A stretch of DNA of 64,000 bases from Pseudomonadota bacterium. GTDB lineage: Bacteria > Myxococcota_A > UBA9160 > SZUA-336. The position numbers and the translations under genes were made by a program. The stretch lies in contig QJZC01000018.1 of assembly GCA_003247575.1 (NCBI GenBank), positions 30,186 to 94,185 on the forward strand, in the 5' to 3' direction. The notes beneath the pieces were generated by a model that saw only the letters and a program-made list of their open reading frames with translations, was not told where the DNA came from and did no database searches. Shown here one piece after another: positions 26,829 to 35,896 of this stretch (position 1 is the first letter of the stretch; each line of letters starts with the position of its first letter).

Positions 26829-27256
26829 TTCCGCATCCTCCCCACGTTTGAATTGTGTACGAACGGCCGCATCGACTCCGACGTCTCGAGCTTCGCACTC
26901 CTGCGGGGGACGCTGCGAGCGCGTCCAAATCTGACCCCGCTGACTCCGCGATCCATTCCCGGGCGCGCGGAGCGGGCACGTAGAATGAGGCCAGCGAACA
27001 AATGCCCTGCGATTTCGGTTAGATCGCAGGGCACCCCCCGCTTACGGAGTCTACGCGGAGCGCCCGCGGGCCGCAATTCCAAAGCCTCCACCAGCCCCTC
27101 CCATACTATATCCGGCCTTCCCGCGCACCGATGGGTCGTCGCACTTGCGCAGCTCCTACCGACAGTCTGCGCGCCTTGAGCTCCGTGGTGCGTTGTCCAC
27201 TGGAACGCGGGGAGGAAGACTCGCTGGGCACACGCCGGGTGCGGTACAGTGAGACC
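26829..27256. other. Divergent intergenic region upstream of the T2SS operon
   Basis: About 430 bases between the minus-strand secretion operon and a plus-strand small protein gene. It holds the 11-bp hairpin at 27003-27033. An AT-rich patch at 27103-27111 reads TATAGT on the minus strand and TACTAT on the plus strand; no convincing -35 element is seen for either. TACAGT at 27245-27250 lies just before the GTG at 27257 and could be a -10 giving a leaderless or near-leaderless plus-strand message. Confidence 0.35.
27003..27033. terminator. Perfect 11-bp hairpin in the T2SS upstream region
   Basis: TGCCCTGCGAT (27003-27013) and ATCGCAGGGCA (27023-27033) form a perfect 11-bp stem with a 9-base loop. 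On the minus strand the stem is followed by TTTGTT, so it could act as a weak terminator or leader attenuator before gspC copy 1. No minus-strand gene ends just upstream, which favours a leader element. Confidence 0.45.
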
Positions 27257-27703
27257 GTGCCCGAGTCCAGACTATTCGCCGTGCTCTCCGGTCTTGCCGC
27301 GGGAGCTGCCGGAATCCTGCTCGTGGCCGCCTTGGGTGTGCTCTGGCGCTGCGGCGGCTCTCTGCACCGAGCGCTCTGGCTCGGGCGGCCGCTGATGCAG
27401 ATTCAAGCGCTCGAGCGAGGTGCGATCGTTCCGCAGGAGGGCCTGCTGCTGCGAGTCTCCTTCTCTGAGCCATCCCTCGTGGCCACTGAGACGTTCCGCT
27501 GTGAGCTCAACGGTGTCGATGTCACGGCTCGCATGCTGAACCTCGATGCGACGGGAGTCAGCGGCCCTCTGCACCCCCTGCATGAGGGGGTCAACACGCT
27601 GAGAGTGGGGGTATTCGGCTCTGGCTGGCTGGGGGGCTGGGTCGAGGACGTGATCGAGCTCGAGGTCCGCGCGCGGACGATGCTCTACTGGGATCGTGCC
27701 TAG
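27257..27703 (+). CDS. Hypothetical membrane-anchored small protein, Ig-like fold
   Basis: A 148-residue protein I do not recognise. An N-terminal membrane segment (LSGLAAGAAGILLVAALGVLW) is followed by a beta-rich domain (GLLLRVSFSEPSLVATETFR, CELNGVDVTARML and HEGVNTLRVGVFG) resembling Ig-like or cadherin-like modules. I chose the GTG at 27257 because the conserved-looking part begins there; the open frame extends to an ATG at 27131. It is divergent from the T2SS operon and upstream of dnaK. Confidence 0.5.
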   Translation: MPESRLFAVLSGLAAGAAGILLVAALGVLWRCGGSLHRALWLGRPLMQIQALERGAIVPQEGLLLRVSFSEPSLVATETFRCELNGVDVTARMLNLDATGVSGPLHPLHEGVNTLRVGVFGSGWLGGWVEDVIELEVRARTMLYWDRA

Positions 27704-27716
27704 CCGCCGTGCTCGC

Positions 27717-27744
27717 TTGACACCCAGAGGCCGGGACCTAGCCT
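27717..27744 (+). promoter_or_regulatory. Putative dnaK promoter
   Basis: TTGACA (27717-27722) is followed 16 bases later by TAGCCT (27739-27744), about 100 bases before the dnaK ATG. The flanking CTTGACA also resembles a sigma-32 -35 box, but no matching heat-shock -10 was found, and no CIRCE inverted repeat is seen. Confidence 0.35.
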
Positions 27745-27847
27745 TGGTAGCGGTTTCAAGTGGTGTCTAACTACTTGTTTTAACGGCACATTTAGGCTTT
27801 TCCTCGCGTCGCGCGGCGGCGTGAGGCTCGCCAGGGGGTCCGAGAAC

Positions 27848-29758
27848 ATGGGTAAGGTCATCGGTATCGATCTGGGTACCACCAACTCCGTCGTCGCCGT
27901 CATGGAGGGCAAGGACCCGAAGGTGATCGCCAACGAGGAGGGTGCGCGCACGACTCCGTCTGTAGTTGGCTTCCCGCAGGACGGTCAGCGCTTGGTCGGG
28001 CAGATCGCCCGGCGCCAGGCCATCCAGAATCCGGTGGGAACGATCTTCTCGATCAAGCGCTTCATGGGACGCCGGTACGACGAGGTGACCTCCGAGATGA
28101 AGCTCGTGCCGTATACGGTCAAGCAGGACCCGAAGGGGTTGGCCGTGGTCGAGGTGAAGGGCAAGGAGTACACACCGGTCGAGATCTCGGCCATGGTGCT
28201 CCAGAAGCTGAAGGCCTCGGCGGAGGCCTACCTGGGCGAGAAGGTCACCCAGGCCGTGATCACCGTACCCGCCTACTTCAACGACGCTCAGCGCCAGGCG
28301 ACGAAGGATGCCGGCAAGGTCGCCGGGCTCGAGGTTCTGCGGCTCGTGAACGAGCCGACGGCTGCATCGCTCGCCTACTCACTGGACAAGAAGTCCGAGG
28401 AGCGCATCGCAGTCTACGACCTCGGCGGTGGTACCTTCGACATCTCGATCCTCGAGGTCGATGAAGGGGCCATCGAGGTCTCGGCCACCAACGGCGACGG
28501 GCATCTAGGCGGCGACGACTTCGACGATCGGATCATTCGCTACCTCATCGACGAGTTCAAGAAGGATCAGGGCTTCGATCTGTCCAAGGACCCCATGGCC
28601 ATGCAGCGCCTCAAGGAGGCGGCCGAGAAGGCCAAGATCGAGCTGTCCGGTGTCACCGAGACCGAGATCAATCTGCCCTATATCACCGCCGATCAGAACG
28701 GCCCCAAGCACCTGAACCTGCGCCTGTCCCGTGCGAAGTTCGAGCAGATGGTCGAAGACCTGATCGAGAGGACGCGCGGCCCGGTCATGCAGGCCTGCAA
28801 GGACGCGGGCATTCGCCCCAACGAGGTCGACGAGGTGATCCTGGTCGGGGGTTCGACCCGAATCCCCAAGGTGCAGGAGTTCGTACGCACGATCTTCGGG
28901 AAGGAGCCCAATCGGAGCGTGAACCCGGATGAGGTCGTGGCGATCGGGGCCGCGGTGCAGGCGGGCGTCCTCTCCGGTGAAGTTTCAGACGTCGTGTTGA
29001 TCGACGTTACGCCGCTGTCCCTCGGGATCGAGACCTACGGCAGCGTGATGACCCGGCTGATCGATCGGAATACGAACATCCCGACGCGCCGCTCTCAGAC
29101 GTTCTCCACTGCAGCGGACAATCAGCCGCAGGTGGAGGTCCACGTGCTCCAGGGTGAGCGCGAGATGGCCAGCGACAATCGCAGCCTCGGTCGCTTCGTG
29201 CTCGACGGAATTCCGCCTGCGCCTCGCGGGGTTCCCCAGATCGAGGTCACGTTCGACATCGATGCGAACGGCATCGTCTCGGTGTCGGCGAAGGATCAGG
29301 CTACGGGCAAGGAGCAGTCGATTCGGATCGAGGACTCGAGCCAGCTGTCCGAGAACGACATCGAGAAGATGGTGCAAGATGCGAAGGCGCACGCCGAGGA
29401 GGACTCGAAGCGTCGTGAGCGGGTAGACGCGCACAACCAGCTCGATACCACCATCTACCAGGCCGAGAAGCTGATTCGCGAGAATCGCGAGAAGATTCCG
29501 GCCGCCGAGGTGTCGAAGGTCGAAGCTCTGATCGAGGAAGCGAAGCCGCTGCTCGACAAGCCCGAGGTCGGGGCCGAGGACTACAAGAGCAAAGCGGAGG
29601 CCATCGGAACGATCATGCAGCAGATCGGCCAGTCGTTGTACCAGCAGGAGGCTGCGAGCGCCGCAGAGGGCGGGGCAGCCGAAGGGCCGGGAGATAGCTC
29701 GGCGAGCGGTGCTGGGAACGACGACGTCGTGGATGCGGACTTCACAGAGGAGAAGTAG
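27848..29758 (+). CDS. dnaK: Molecular chaperone DnaK (Hsp70)
   Basis: A 636-residue ATP-dependent chaperone. The N-terminal ATPase signature [17 protein letters not shown], phosphate-2 motif [16 protein letters not shown] and [14 protein letters not shown] are complete, followed by the substrate-binding domain ([20 protein letters not shown]) and a lid ending in an Ala/Gly-rich tail with [11 protein letters not shown] used the ATG at 27848, which begins the conserved MGKVIG. grpE and dnaJ are not adjacent. It precedes lon, giving a chaperone-protease pair on one strand. Confidence 0.98.
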   Translation: MGKVIGIDLGTTNSVVAVMEGKDPKVIANEEGARTTPSVVGFPQDGQRLVGQIARRQAIQNPVGTIFSIKRFMGRRYDEVTSEMKLVPYTVKQDPKGLAVVEVKGKEYTPVEISAMVLQKLKASAEAYLGEKVTQAVITVPAYFNDAQRQATKDAGKVAGLEVLRLVNEPTAASLAYSLDKKSEERIAVYDLGGGTFDISILEVDEGAIEVSATNGDGHLGGDDFDDRIIRYLIDEFKKDQGFDLSKDPMAMQRLKEAAEKAKIELSGVTETEINLPYITADQNGPKHLNLRLSRAKFEQMVEDLIERTRGPVMQACKDAGIRPNEVDEVILVGGSTRIPKVQEFVRTIFGKEPNRSVNPDEVVAIGAAVQAGVLSGEVSDVVLIDVTPLSLGIETYGSVMTRLIDRNTNIPTRRSQTFSTAADNQPQVEVHVLQGEREMASDNRSLGRFVLDGIPPAPRGVPQIEVTFDIDANGIVSVSAKDQATGKEQSIRIEDSSQLSENDIEKMVQDAKAHAEEDSKRRERVDAHNQLDTTIYQAEKLIRENREKIPAAEVSKVEALIEEAKPLLDKPEVGAEDYKSKAEAIGTIMQQIGQSLYQQEAASAAEGGAAEGPGDSSASGAGNDDVVDADFTEEK

Positions 29759-29869
29759 CCCTCGTCTTCGCAACCTAGATCGAGAACCCCTCGGATCGCG
29801 CCCCCTGCGCCGTCCGTGACTGACCTCGAGCCACTGGCCCTCGGGCCAGCGGCTCGGGAGGCCGACTGC

Positions 29870-32332
29870 ATGACCGACGACGTGTATCCGAGTTCTTGCG
29901 ATCCGGTGCGAGCGACGGCCCAGGACGATCCGTCCGGGGGTGATCCGGAGTCCGACGGCCCGCAGAATCCCGTGGACGATGATGCTGGGGAAGCCGAAGA
30001 GGGCGAGTCGAGAGCCTCAGAGCGCCGTGTTCTGCGCGTGCTACCCCTTCGCAACACGGTGGTGTTTCCCGGGCTGATCAACCCGATGGTGGCGACCACG
30101 CCACGCGCACGGCAGCTGGTCGAGGATGCTGCGAAGGACAAGGATCTACTGGTCACAGTTTGTGCGCGCGATCCGAGCATCGAGGAGCCCACCCCGGACG
30201 ACCTCTATCAGGTTGGAACCGCGGTCCGGATTCTGCGGCTGGTGCCGTCGGACGACGGCGGCCAGCGCATCTACGTCCAAGGCGTTCGTCGCGCCCGCAT
30301 CGACAACTACGTGGAGCGAGATCCATATCTGCGCGCCGAGGTGACCCTGCTCGACGAGCGTACTGATTCGTCGCTCGTGACTGAGGCGGTGCATCGGTAC
30401 GTAGCCCAGCAGTTCCTCGCTCTGACGGAGGGCTCCTCCACGGTGAACGAGGCCGTGCGAACCCTGGTGTCCAGCATCGACGACTCCGCGGTATTGTCCG
30501 ATCAGGTCAGCTCCCACATGAGCCTATCGCTCGAGGACCGCCAAGAGCTACTCGAGCTGGTCGATGTACGCGCGCGCCTCGAGCGGCTTTCGGAGCATCT
30601 TGCACGCGAGGTCGAGGTGCAACGAATGGAGCGCGAGATCCGTGAGGAAGTGCAGGAGGAGCTATCGCGTAGCCAACGCGAGTACGTTCTACGCGAGCAG
30701 GCGCGCGCAATTCGCCGCCAGCTAGGTGAAGCCGATCAAGGGACCGATCAGATCGAGGTCCTGAGCAAGCGCATCGGTGAGGCCGGCCTGCCCGAATCGG
30801 TCCGCGCCCGCGCCGAACGCGAGCTGACCCGCCTCGGGAGCATGCCGCCTGGCGCGATGGAGGCCGCCACGATCCGGACGTATCTGGAGTGGATCTCCGA
30901 GCTGCCCTGGTCGAAGGAGAGCGAGGAGAGCCTCGACGTCGCGCGTGCTCGCGGCGTGCTCGATGAAGACCACTACGACCTCGAGAAGGTCAAGGAACGC
31001 ATTCTCGAGTTCATCGCCGTGCTGCGCCTGAAGCGCGATCTGCGCGGTCCCATTCTCTGCTTCGTAGGACCGCCGGGTACGGGCAAGACATCGCTCGGTA
31101 GGTCGATCGCGCGCGCTACGGGCCGCGAGTTCGCGCGGCTGGCTCTGGGCGGGGTGCGCGACGAAGCAGAGATCCGCGGGCACCGACGCACGTACATCGG
31201 CGCCCTGCCAGGGCGCGTGATCCAGACACTCAAGCGGGTCGGAACCCGCAACCCGGTGATCATGCTCGACGAGATGGACAAGCTCGGCACCGACTTTCGG
31301 GGCGATCCAGCCTCTGCGCTCCTCGAAGTCCTCGACCCGGAGCAGAACCGCGAGTTCAGCGATCACTTCCTCGAAGTTCCCTTCGATCTGTCGAAGGTGC
31401 TGTTCATCGCAACGGCGAATCTGCTCGACCCGATTCCTCCCGCGCTCCGCGATCGCATGGAGGTGATCGAGGTCCCAGGGTACGTAGAAGAGGACAAGCT
31501 GGCGATTGCGCGCCGTTATCTCCTGCCGAGGCAGCTCGAGCGGCACGGGCTCAAGGATGCGGCGCCGCATTTCTCGGACGAGACCTTGCAGACGGTGATC
31601 CGCAGCTACACGCGTGAAGCGGGTCTGCGCAACCTGGAGCGCGAGTTCGGGAAGATTGCTCGCAAGCTCGCCCGGGCCTACGTCGAGACGGGCCAAGTCG
31701 CGAGCGAGGTGACCCCAGCTGAGATTCACAAGCTCCTCGGGCCCAAGCGCTACGAAGCAGAACTGGCGGGTCGCGGGGAGATTCCGGGCGTTGCGATCGG
31801 GCTCGCCTGGACTCAGGCCGGCGGCGAGATCTTGTTCATCGAAGCGACCCGTATGCGTGGAAGTGGCAAGCTGAAGATCACCGGCCTGCTCGGTGACGTC
31901 ATGCGCGAGTCCGTCGAGACGGCCGTTGCAGCCGTGCGCTCGCGGTGCAAGGAACTCGGGATCGAGCCCGAGGTATTCAAGGACGATCTGCACGTGCACA
32001 TTCCAGCGGGTGCCACTCCGAAGGATGGTCCCAGCGCGGGCGTAGCTCTCGTTTGCGCGCTGACGAGCCTGCTTCTCGAACGCTCGATGCCCCCCGATCT
32101 AGCCATGACGGGAGAGATCACCCTGCGCGGGAGAGTGCTTCCCGTGGGAGGCATCAAGGAGAAAGTGTTGGCGGCAAAGCGCGCGGGTGTGAGGCGAGTG
32201 CTGATTCCGACACAGAACCGCAAGGATCTGGTAGACATCGCTCCGGAGCGACTCGAGGGATTGGAGGTAGTTCCGGTGGAGCGAATCGAGGACGTGTTGC
32301 GGATCGCATTCGGTGTGGAGATTTCGGGGTGA
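29870..32332 (+). CDS. lon: ATP-dependent protease La (Lon)
   Basis: An 820-residue AAA+ serine protease degrading misfolded and regulatory proteins. It has an N-terminal LON domain (LPLRNTVVFPGLINPM), Walker A GPPGTGKTSLG near residue 400, Walker B (NPVIMLDEMDKLG), and a C-terminal peptidase with catalytic S722 (KDGPSAGVAL) and K763 (GGIKEKVLAAK). The ATG at 29870 has GGGAGG about eight bases upstream; a GTG at 29816 is also in frame. A roughly 45-residue acidic, disordered segment precedes the LON domain, which is unusual for the family. The stop overlaps the following lipoprotein start (GTGA). Confidence 0.97.
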   Translation: MTDDVYPSSCDPVRATAQDDPSGGDPESDGPQNPVDDDAGEAEEGESRASERRVLRVLPLRNTVVFPGLINPMVATTPRARQLVEDAAKDKDLLVTVCARDPSIEEPTPDDLYQVGTAVRILRLVPSDDGGQRIYVQGVRRARIDNYVERDPYLRAEVTLLDERTDSSLVTEAVHRYVAQQFLALTEGSSTVNEAVRTLVSSIDDSAVLSDQVSSHMSLSLEDRQELLELVDVRARLERLSEHLAREVEVQRMEREIREEVQEELSRSQREYVLREQARAIRRQLGEADQGTDQIEVLSKRIGEAGLPESVRARAERELTRLGSMPPGAMEAATIRTYLEWISELPWSKESEESLDVARARGVLDEDHYDLEKVKERILEFIAVLRLKRDLRGPILCFVGPPGTGKTSLGRSIARATGREFARLALGGVRDEAEIRGHRRTYIGALPGRVIQTLKRVGTRNPVIMLDEMDKLGTDFRGDPASALLEVLDPEQNREFSDHFLEVPFDLSKVLFIATANLLDPIPPALRDRMEVIEVPGYVEEDKLAIARRYLLPRQLERHGLKDAAPHFSDETLQTVIRSYTREAGLRNLEREFGKIARKLARAYVETGQVASEVTPAEIHKLLGPKRYEAELAGRGEIPGVAIGLAWTQAGGEILFIEATRMRGSGKLKITGLLGDVMRESVETAVAAVRSRCKELGIEPEVFKDDLHVHIPAGATPKDGPSAGVALVCALTSLLLERSMPPDLAMTGEITLRGRVLPVGGIKEKVLAAKRAGVRRVLIPTQNRKDLVDIAPERLEGLEVVPVERIEDVLRIAFGVEISG

Positions 32333-33099
32333 GAGCCGCGGGATGTGTGATCGCGCTGTGCCTCGGCGGCTGTGTGCTGACTTCTACCTACGAGGCCGAG
32401 GTCGCTCGCGTACGCGCTCTCGAGAAGAGCGTAGCTTCCGAGCGTGCGGAGCGTACAGCTCTGGAACGACGCCTGTCGGACTTGTCGAAGGAGCGGGAGT
32501 CGCTCGAACTCACCAGCTCGTCGCTCGAACAGCAACGGACCGAGCTGATGGAGCGCAATGAGGATTTGAGGGTCGCGGGCCAGCAGCTGGAGCAGCGTCT
32601 GGAAGAAGAGCGGATCGCCCGCGAGCAAGCTGCGGCCCAGGTTCAGTCGCTCTCTGGCACGTATCAGAGCCTGGTGGATGAGCTCGAGAACGAGGTGCAG
32701 TCGGGGCGGATCGAGATTCAGCGTCTCCAAGGCAGACTCCAAGTGCGCGCGCTGGACCGGATCCTTTTCGCGAGCGGTAGCGCGGAGATCACGCAGGAGG
32801 GTGAGAACGTGCTCACGCGCGTTGCCAAGCAGATCCTGAAGCTTCCCGATCAATCCGTGCGCGTAGAAGGCCACACCGATAACGTTCCGATCTCCACCGC
32901 ACTCTTTCCCTCGAACTGGGAGCTCTCCGCAGCTCGCGCAGCTCGTGTAGTGCGCGCCTTCGAAGCGGCGGGAGTTCCGTCCGATCGTCTCGAGGCCGTT
33001 GGATTCGGGCCCAATCGACCGCTCGAGAGCAACGACAGCGGCAAGGGAAGATCCCGCAACCGACGCATCGAGATCGTGCTGGTGCCTGTCGAGGGGTGA
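32329..33099 (+). CDS. OmpA-family peptidoglycan-binding lipoprotein with coiled coil
   Basis: A 256-residue envelope protein. The GTG start overlaps the lon stop. The N-terminus is a lipoprotein signal (ALCLGGC, with Cys15 the likely lipidated residue), followed by about 100 residues of Glu/Arg-rich coiled coil and a C-terminal OmpA/MotB domain (RILFASGSAEIT, VEGHTDNVPI, FPSNWELSAARAARVVRAF, GRSRNRRIEI). It probably tethers outer membrane to peptidoglycan. It resembles OmpA/MotB-type proteins rather than Pal because of the long coiled coil. Confidence 0.9.
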   Translation: MRAAGCVIALCLGGCVLTSTYEAEVARVRALEKSVASERAERTALERRLSDLSKERESLELTSSSLEQQRTELMERNEDLRVAGQQLEQRLEEERIAREQAAAQVQSLSGTYQSLVDELENEVQSGRIEIQRLQGRLQVRALDRILFASGSAEITQEGENVLTRVAKQILKLPDQSVRVEGHTDNVPISTALFPSNWELSAARAARVVRAFEAAGVPSDRLEAVGFGPNRPLESNDSGKGRSRNRRIEIVLVPVEG

Positions 33100-34394
33100 G
33101 GTCTCGGTCTCTTCTCGAGGAGCTGTTCTGGATCGGGCTCAAGGCCGTCGGAGGCCGGAACGCGGTAGCGACTGCGCTGCGCTCTTCCAGCTGGCCCATC
33201 GGCCCTGCGCCGATCGTCCTGCTCGCCGCCGGCAAGGCGGCGCCAGCGATGGTTTCCGGAGCGCTCGATGTCTTGGGATCACGTGTAACGAAGGGCTTCG
33301 GGGTCTGTCGCGACGAGCCGGACCACCGGATCGGTCCCGTCGAGCTCGTTCGCGCGGGTCATCCACATCCCGACGCCCGCAGTGAGCGCGCGGCTGCGCG
33401 TGCGCTCGAGCTCGCGCAGGCGTGTACGTCCGGCGCACGGCTACTGGTGCTGCTCTCCGGGGGGGCGTCTGCCCTCTGGGCGGCACCGGTCGCCGGCGTC
33501 CCCCTATCGGAAAAGCGTCGCCTGAGCGAGGCGCTGATGCGGGCCGGCGTTTCCATTGAGGCCCTGAACGCCGTGCGCAAGCATCTCTCACGCATCAAGG
33601 GGGGCGGTCTTCTTCGCTCGACTGCAGCGCAATCTGTGTACACGCTCGCCATCTCCGACGTAATCGGCGATTCTCCGTCCGTCATCGGATCCGGTCCGAG
33701 CGTCGCCGATGAGTCTACGTTCGCAGACGCACTCAGGGTGATCGAGCGTGCGGGGCTCACCGGAGTTGCGCCGATCTGCGATGCCTACCTGACCGAGGGC
33801 GCACGCGGGCTCCGCCCAGAGACCTTGGACCCGCGAGATGCCGCTGCCTACCGTACACATTTCCAGATCGTGGCGTCTCTCGAGACAGCAATGGCCGCGA
33901 TCGAGGCCGAATGCGCGAGGCGCGAGCTGCGAGTCTGGCGGCGCCGTGACCGACTCGGTGGAGAGGTGCGTAGCCTCGCTCCGAGCTTGTACCGAGAGAT
34001 CCTCAGCGCCCAAGAGGGAGGCTTCGATCTCGTGCTGGCGGGAGGGGAGCCGACGGTGTCCGTTTGTGGCTCGGGCCGGGGAGGGCGTGCCCAAGAACTC
34101 GCCCTCGCGCTAGCGCTCCAGCTCGAAGCGGGCTCCACAGTCGTGGGGCTTGCGGCCGGTACCGACGGCAGTGATGGGCCGACCCCCGCGGCAGGAGCCT
34201 GGTTCGATGAGGAATGTGTGAGACGCGCGCAGAAGGCGGGAATCGATGCGCACAGTGCGCTGGATCAGAACGATTCCTATTGTTTTCACCGCGCCGCGGG
34301 CAGCACGTTCTGCACCGGTCCCACGGGCACCAACGTCACGGATCTACTGCTCGTCGGTCTGCGTCCACTCGGCCTGTCTGCGAGCACCCAGTAG
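33096..34394 (+). CDS. Glycerate 2-kinase (MOFRL family)
   Basis: A 432-residue ATP-dependent kinase of the GckA/TtuD family, converting D-glycerate to 2-phosphoglycerate. The N-terminal GKAAPAM, the SGGASALWAAPV loop and NAVRKHLSRIKGGGL are diagnostic. The C-terminal MOFRL domain has GAWFDEECV and FCTGPTGTNVTDLLL. The GTG start overlaps the preceding lipoprotein stop (GTGA). It could feed glycerate from serine or glyoxylate routes into lower glycolysis, whose genes lie elsewhere in this window. Confidence 0.92.
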   Translation: MRSRSLLEELFWIGLKAVGGRNAVATALRSSSWPIGPAPIVLLAAGKAAPAMVSGALDVLGSRVTKGFGVCRDEPDHRIGPVELVRAGHPHPDARSERAAARALELAQACTSGARLLVLLSGGASALWAAPVAGVPLSEKRRLSEALMRAGVSIEALNAVRKHLSRIKGGGLLRSTAAQSVYTLAISDVIGDSPSVIGSGPSVADESTFADALRVIERAGLTGVAPICDAYLTEGARGLRPETLDPRDAAAYRTHFQIVASLETAMAAIEAECARRELRVWRRRDRLGGEVRSLAPSLYREILSAQEGGFDLVLAGGEPTVSVCGSGRGGRAQELALALALQLEAGSTVVGLAAGTDGSDGPTPAAGAWFDEECVRRAQKAGIDAHSALDQNDSYCFHRAAGSTFCTGPTGTNVTDLLLVGLRPLGLSASTQ

Positions 34395-34434
34395 CTGCCG
34401 CAAGACGACGCTCTGGCTAGGCCTCGCCACATTG

Positions 34435-34463
34435 TTGGCCGGGCCGTGCCCGCCCCTGATACC
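34435..34463 (+). promoter_or_regulatory. Putative promoter giving a near-leaderless flavin reductase mRNA
   Basis: TTGGCC (34435-34440) and GATACC (34458-34463) are separated by 17 bases. The GTG start at 34472 lies eight bases after the -10 element, so transcription would begin at or next to the start codon. Confidence 0.35.
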
Positions 34464-34471
34464 ATCGCCGC

Positions 34472-34948
34472 GTGTCGATCTCTGCGAACATCTTTCGAGA
34501 AGTTCTGTCGCACTGGGCGAGTGGGGTGACGGTGGTGACCTCGCGAGCGGGTGAGCGCGTGCAGGGAATGACCGTGTCGGCGTTCTGCTCGGTTTCTCTA
34601 GAGCCGCCGCTGATCCTCGTATGCGCAGCGCGCGATACGATCACGCATTCGCTCATCCAGAGTTCCAAAGCATTCTGTGTCAGCCTGCTGGGAGAGGACC
34701 AGCAAGAGTTGTCGAATCGATTCGCAAGCAAGAAGCACGAGCACCGGCGTTTCGCCGGGCTGCAGTGCGAGGACGGGCGCAGCGGCTGTCCTCGAATTCC
34801 CGGCGCCATCGCTTGGCTCGACTGCCGCGTGAGCCAGGAGATCGAAGCGGGGGATCACGTGGTCTACATCGGAGATGTGATCGACGCCGCAGCCAGTTCC
34901 GATGCTCCGCTGGTGTACTTCAAAGGGTCGTACCGCCGCCTGACGTGA
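34472..34948 (+). CDS. Flavin reductase domain protein
   Basis: A 158-residue FMN-binding split-barrel oxidoreductase of the flavin reductase-like family. SHWASGVTVVTSRAGERVQGMTVSAF, then SVSLEPPLILVCA and SKAFCVSLLGEDQQELSNRFA are characteristic. Such proteins supply reduced flavin to monooxygenases or act as diflavin reductases. No monooxygenase is adjacent. The GTG start lies right after a promoter-like element and has no clear Shine-Dalgarno. It is followed by a 316-base gap. Confidence 0.88.
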   Translation: MSISANIFREVLSHWASGVTVVTSRAGERVQGMTVSAFCSVSLEPPLILVCAARDTITHSLIQSSKAFCVSLLGEDQQELSNRFASKKHEHRRFAGLQCEDGRSGCPRIPGAIAWLDCRVSQEIEAGDHVVYIGDVIDAAASSDAPLVYFKGSYRRLT

Positions 34949-35264
34949 GCGTGACGCGGGCTTCCAGCCAGGAGCTCCCCTGAGTGGGTGTCTAGGCTTG
35001 ACAAACTCCCATCGGTTGGGGCCTTCTACGCATGCTCCGTCCGCAACGGAACTTGATTCCAGCGGAAGCGATGTCGCGGACCTCGGCGCCTTTTCGCTGA
35101 GATGCGCGGTCGCTTGCACAGGTTCGGTGCAATCCAACGGAGCACACAGCTGTAGTGCAGTGGAAGCTCGCAAGAAGGTGCGGCACGGCGAGTCGGGCCC
35201 ATATCCAGAATTGAGTCGAGATTCGGGACAAAATAGCAACAGCTTTGGATGACGGAGAACCACA
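34949..35264. other. Intergenic region before the lipid-related cluster
   Basis: A 316-base gap. It contains TTGACA at 34998-35003 without a well-spaced -10, and an A-rich patch (ACAAAATAG near 35228) shortly before the next gene. A short frame (34998-35252) shows no family resemblance and odd composition and is not called. No RNA gene was recognised. Confidence 0.3.
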
Positions 35265-35870
35265 TTGTTCACGGTGAGGAACCCTAGCTTCTCTTCCGCG
35301 TGTGCAGTTCGCCTCGGGGCACTTGGGCTGGTCTTGCTGTTGGGGCTGCCGGTGCGGGCGGCCCTCGACGAGATCTCCATCGAGGGGGTCCCGTTTCGTG
35401 AGCGCGTGGAGACGTCCGGCATGGAGTTCCGTCTGAATGCCGTTGGGCTGCTGCGCTACATGACCGTAATCAAGGCTTATGTGGCCGGCCTCTATCTAGG
35501 ACCGGGCTGCGATCCGCAAGCCATTCTCGACGACTCACCGAAGCGACTGGAGATCAGCTATTTCTATGGGATTCGTGCGGCAGACTTCGCCGATGCGACT
35601 CGCCGAGGTATCGAGCGCAACGTCAGTGGCGACGAGCTTGGAGCTATGCAGGAGCGTGTCGATCGCTTCGTGGGTTTGTACGAGGACGTGCGCCCCGGGG
35701 ACCGCTACGCAATCACCTACATCCCTGGACGCGGCACCGAGCTCACCTTGAACGGAGTCTCGCTGGGTAGGGTCGAAGGCGCAGACTTCGCGGCGGCGAT
35801 GTTCGCGATCTGGTTCGGCGAAGAAGGAGTCGATGCCTCGCTCAAGCGCTCGCTCCTCGCTGGTAGCTGA
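35265..35870 (+). CDS. Chalcone isomerase-like periplasmic protein
   Basis: A 201-residue exported protein. An N-terminal signal peptide (LGALGLVLLLGLPVRAAL) precedes a chalcone-isomerase-like domain (LNAVGLLRYMTVIKAYVAGLYLG, RLEISYFYGIRAADFADA and LTLNGVSLGRVEGADFAAAMFAIWFG). These bacterial proteins are usually not flavonoid enzymes; they resemble fatty-acid-binding relatives and often sit beside lipid-modification genes, as here. The exact ligand is unknown. The start is a TTG or GTG-type codon at 35265 (TTG read as Met). Confidence 0.87.
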   Translation: MFTVRNPSFSSACAVRLGALGLVLLLGLPVRAALDEISIEGVPFRERVETSGMEFRLNAVGLLRYMTVIKAYVAGLYLGPGCDPQAILDDSPKRLEISYFYGIRAADFADATRRGIERNVSGDELGAMQERVDRFVGLYEDVRPGDRYAITYIPGRGTELTLNGVSLGRVEGADFAAAMFAIWFGEEGVDASLKRSLLAGS

Positions 35871-35896
35871 TCGGCTCGGCGTAGCGACGCAAGACC

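Noticed and set aside
30722..31999. A 425-codon minus-strand frame antisense to lon
   Set aside because: lon is unambiguous across the region, and the antisense translation lacks domains and has shadow-like composition.
34998..35252. An 84-codon plus-strand frame in the gap before the chalcone-isomerase-like gene
   Set aside because: No ribosome site, no recognisable domain and unremarkable composition; left as intergenic.
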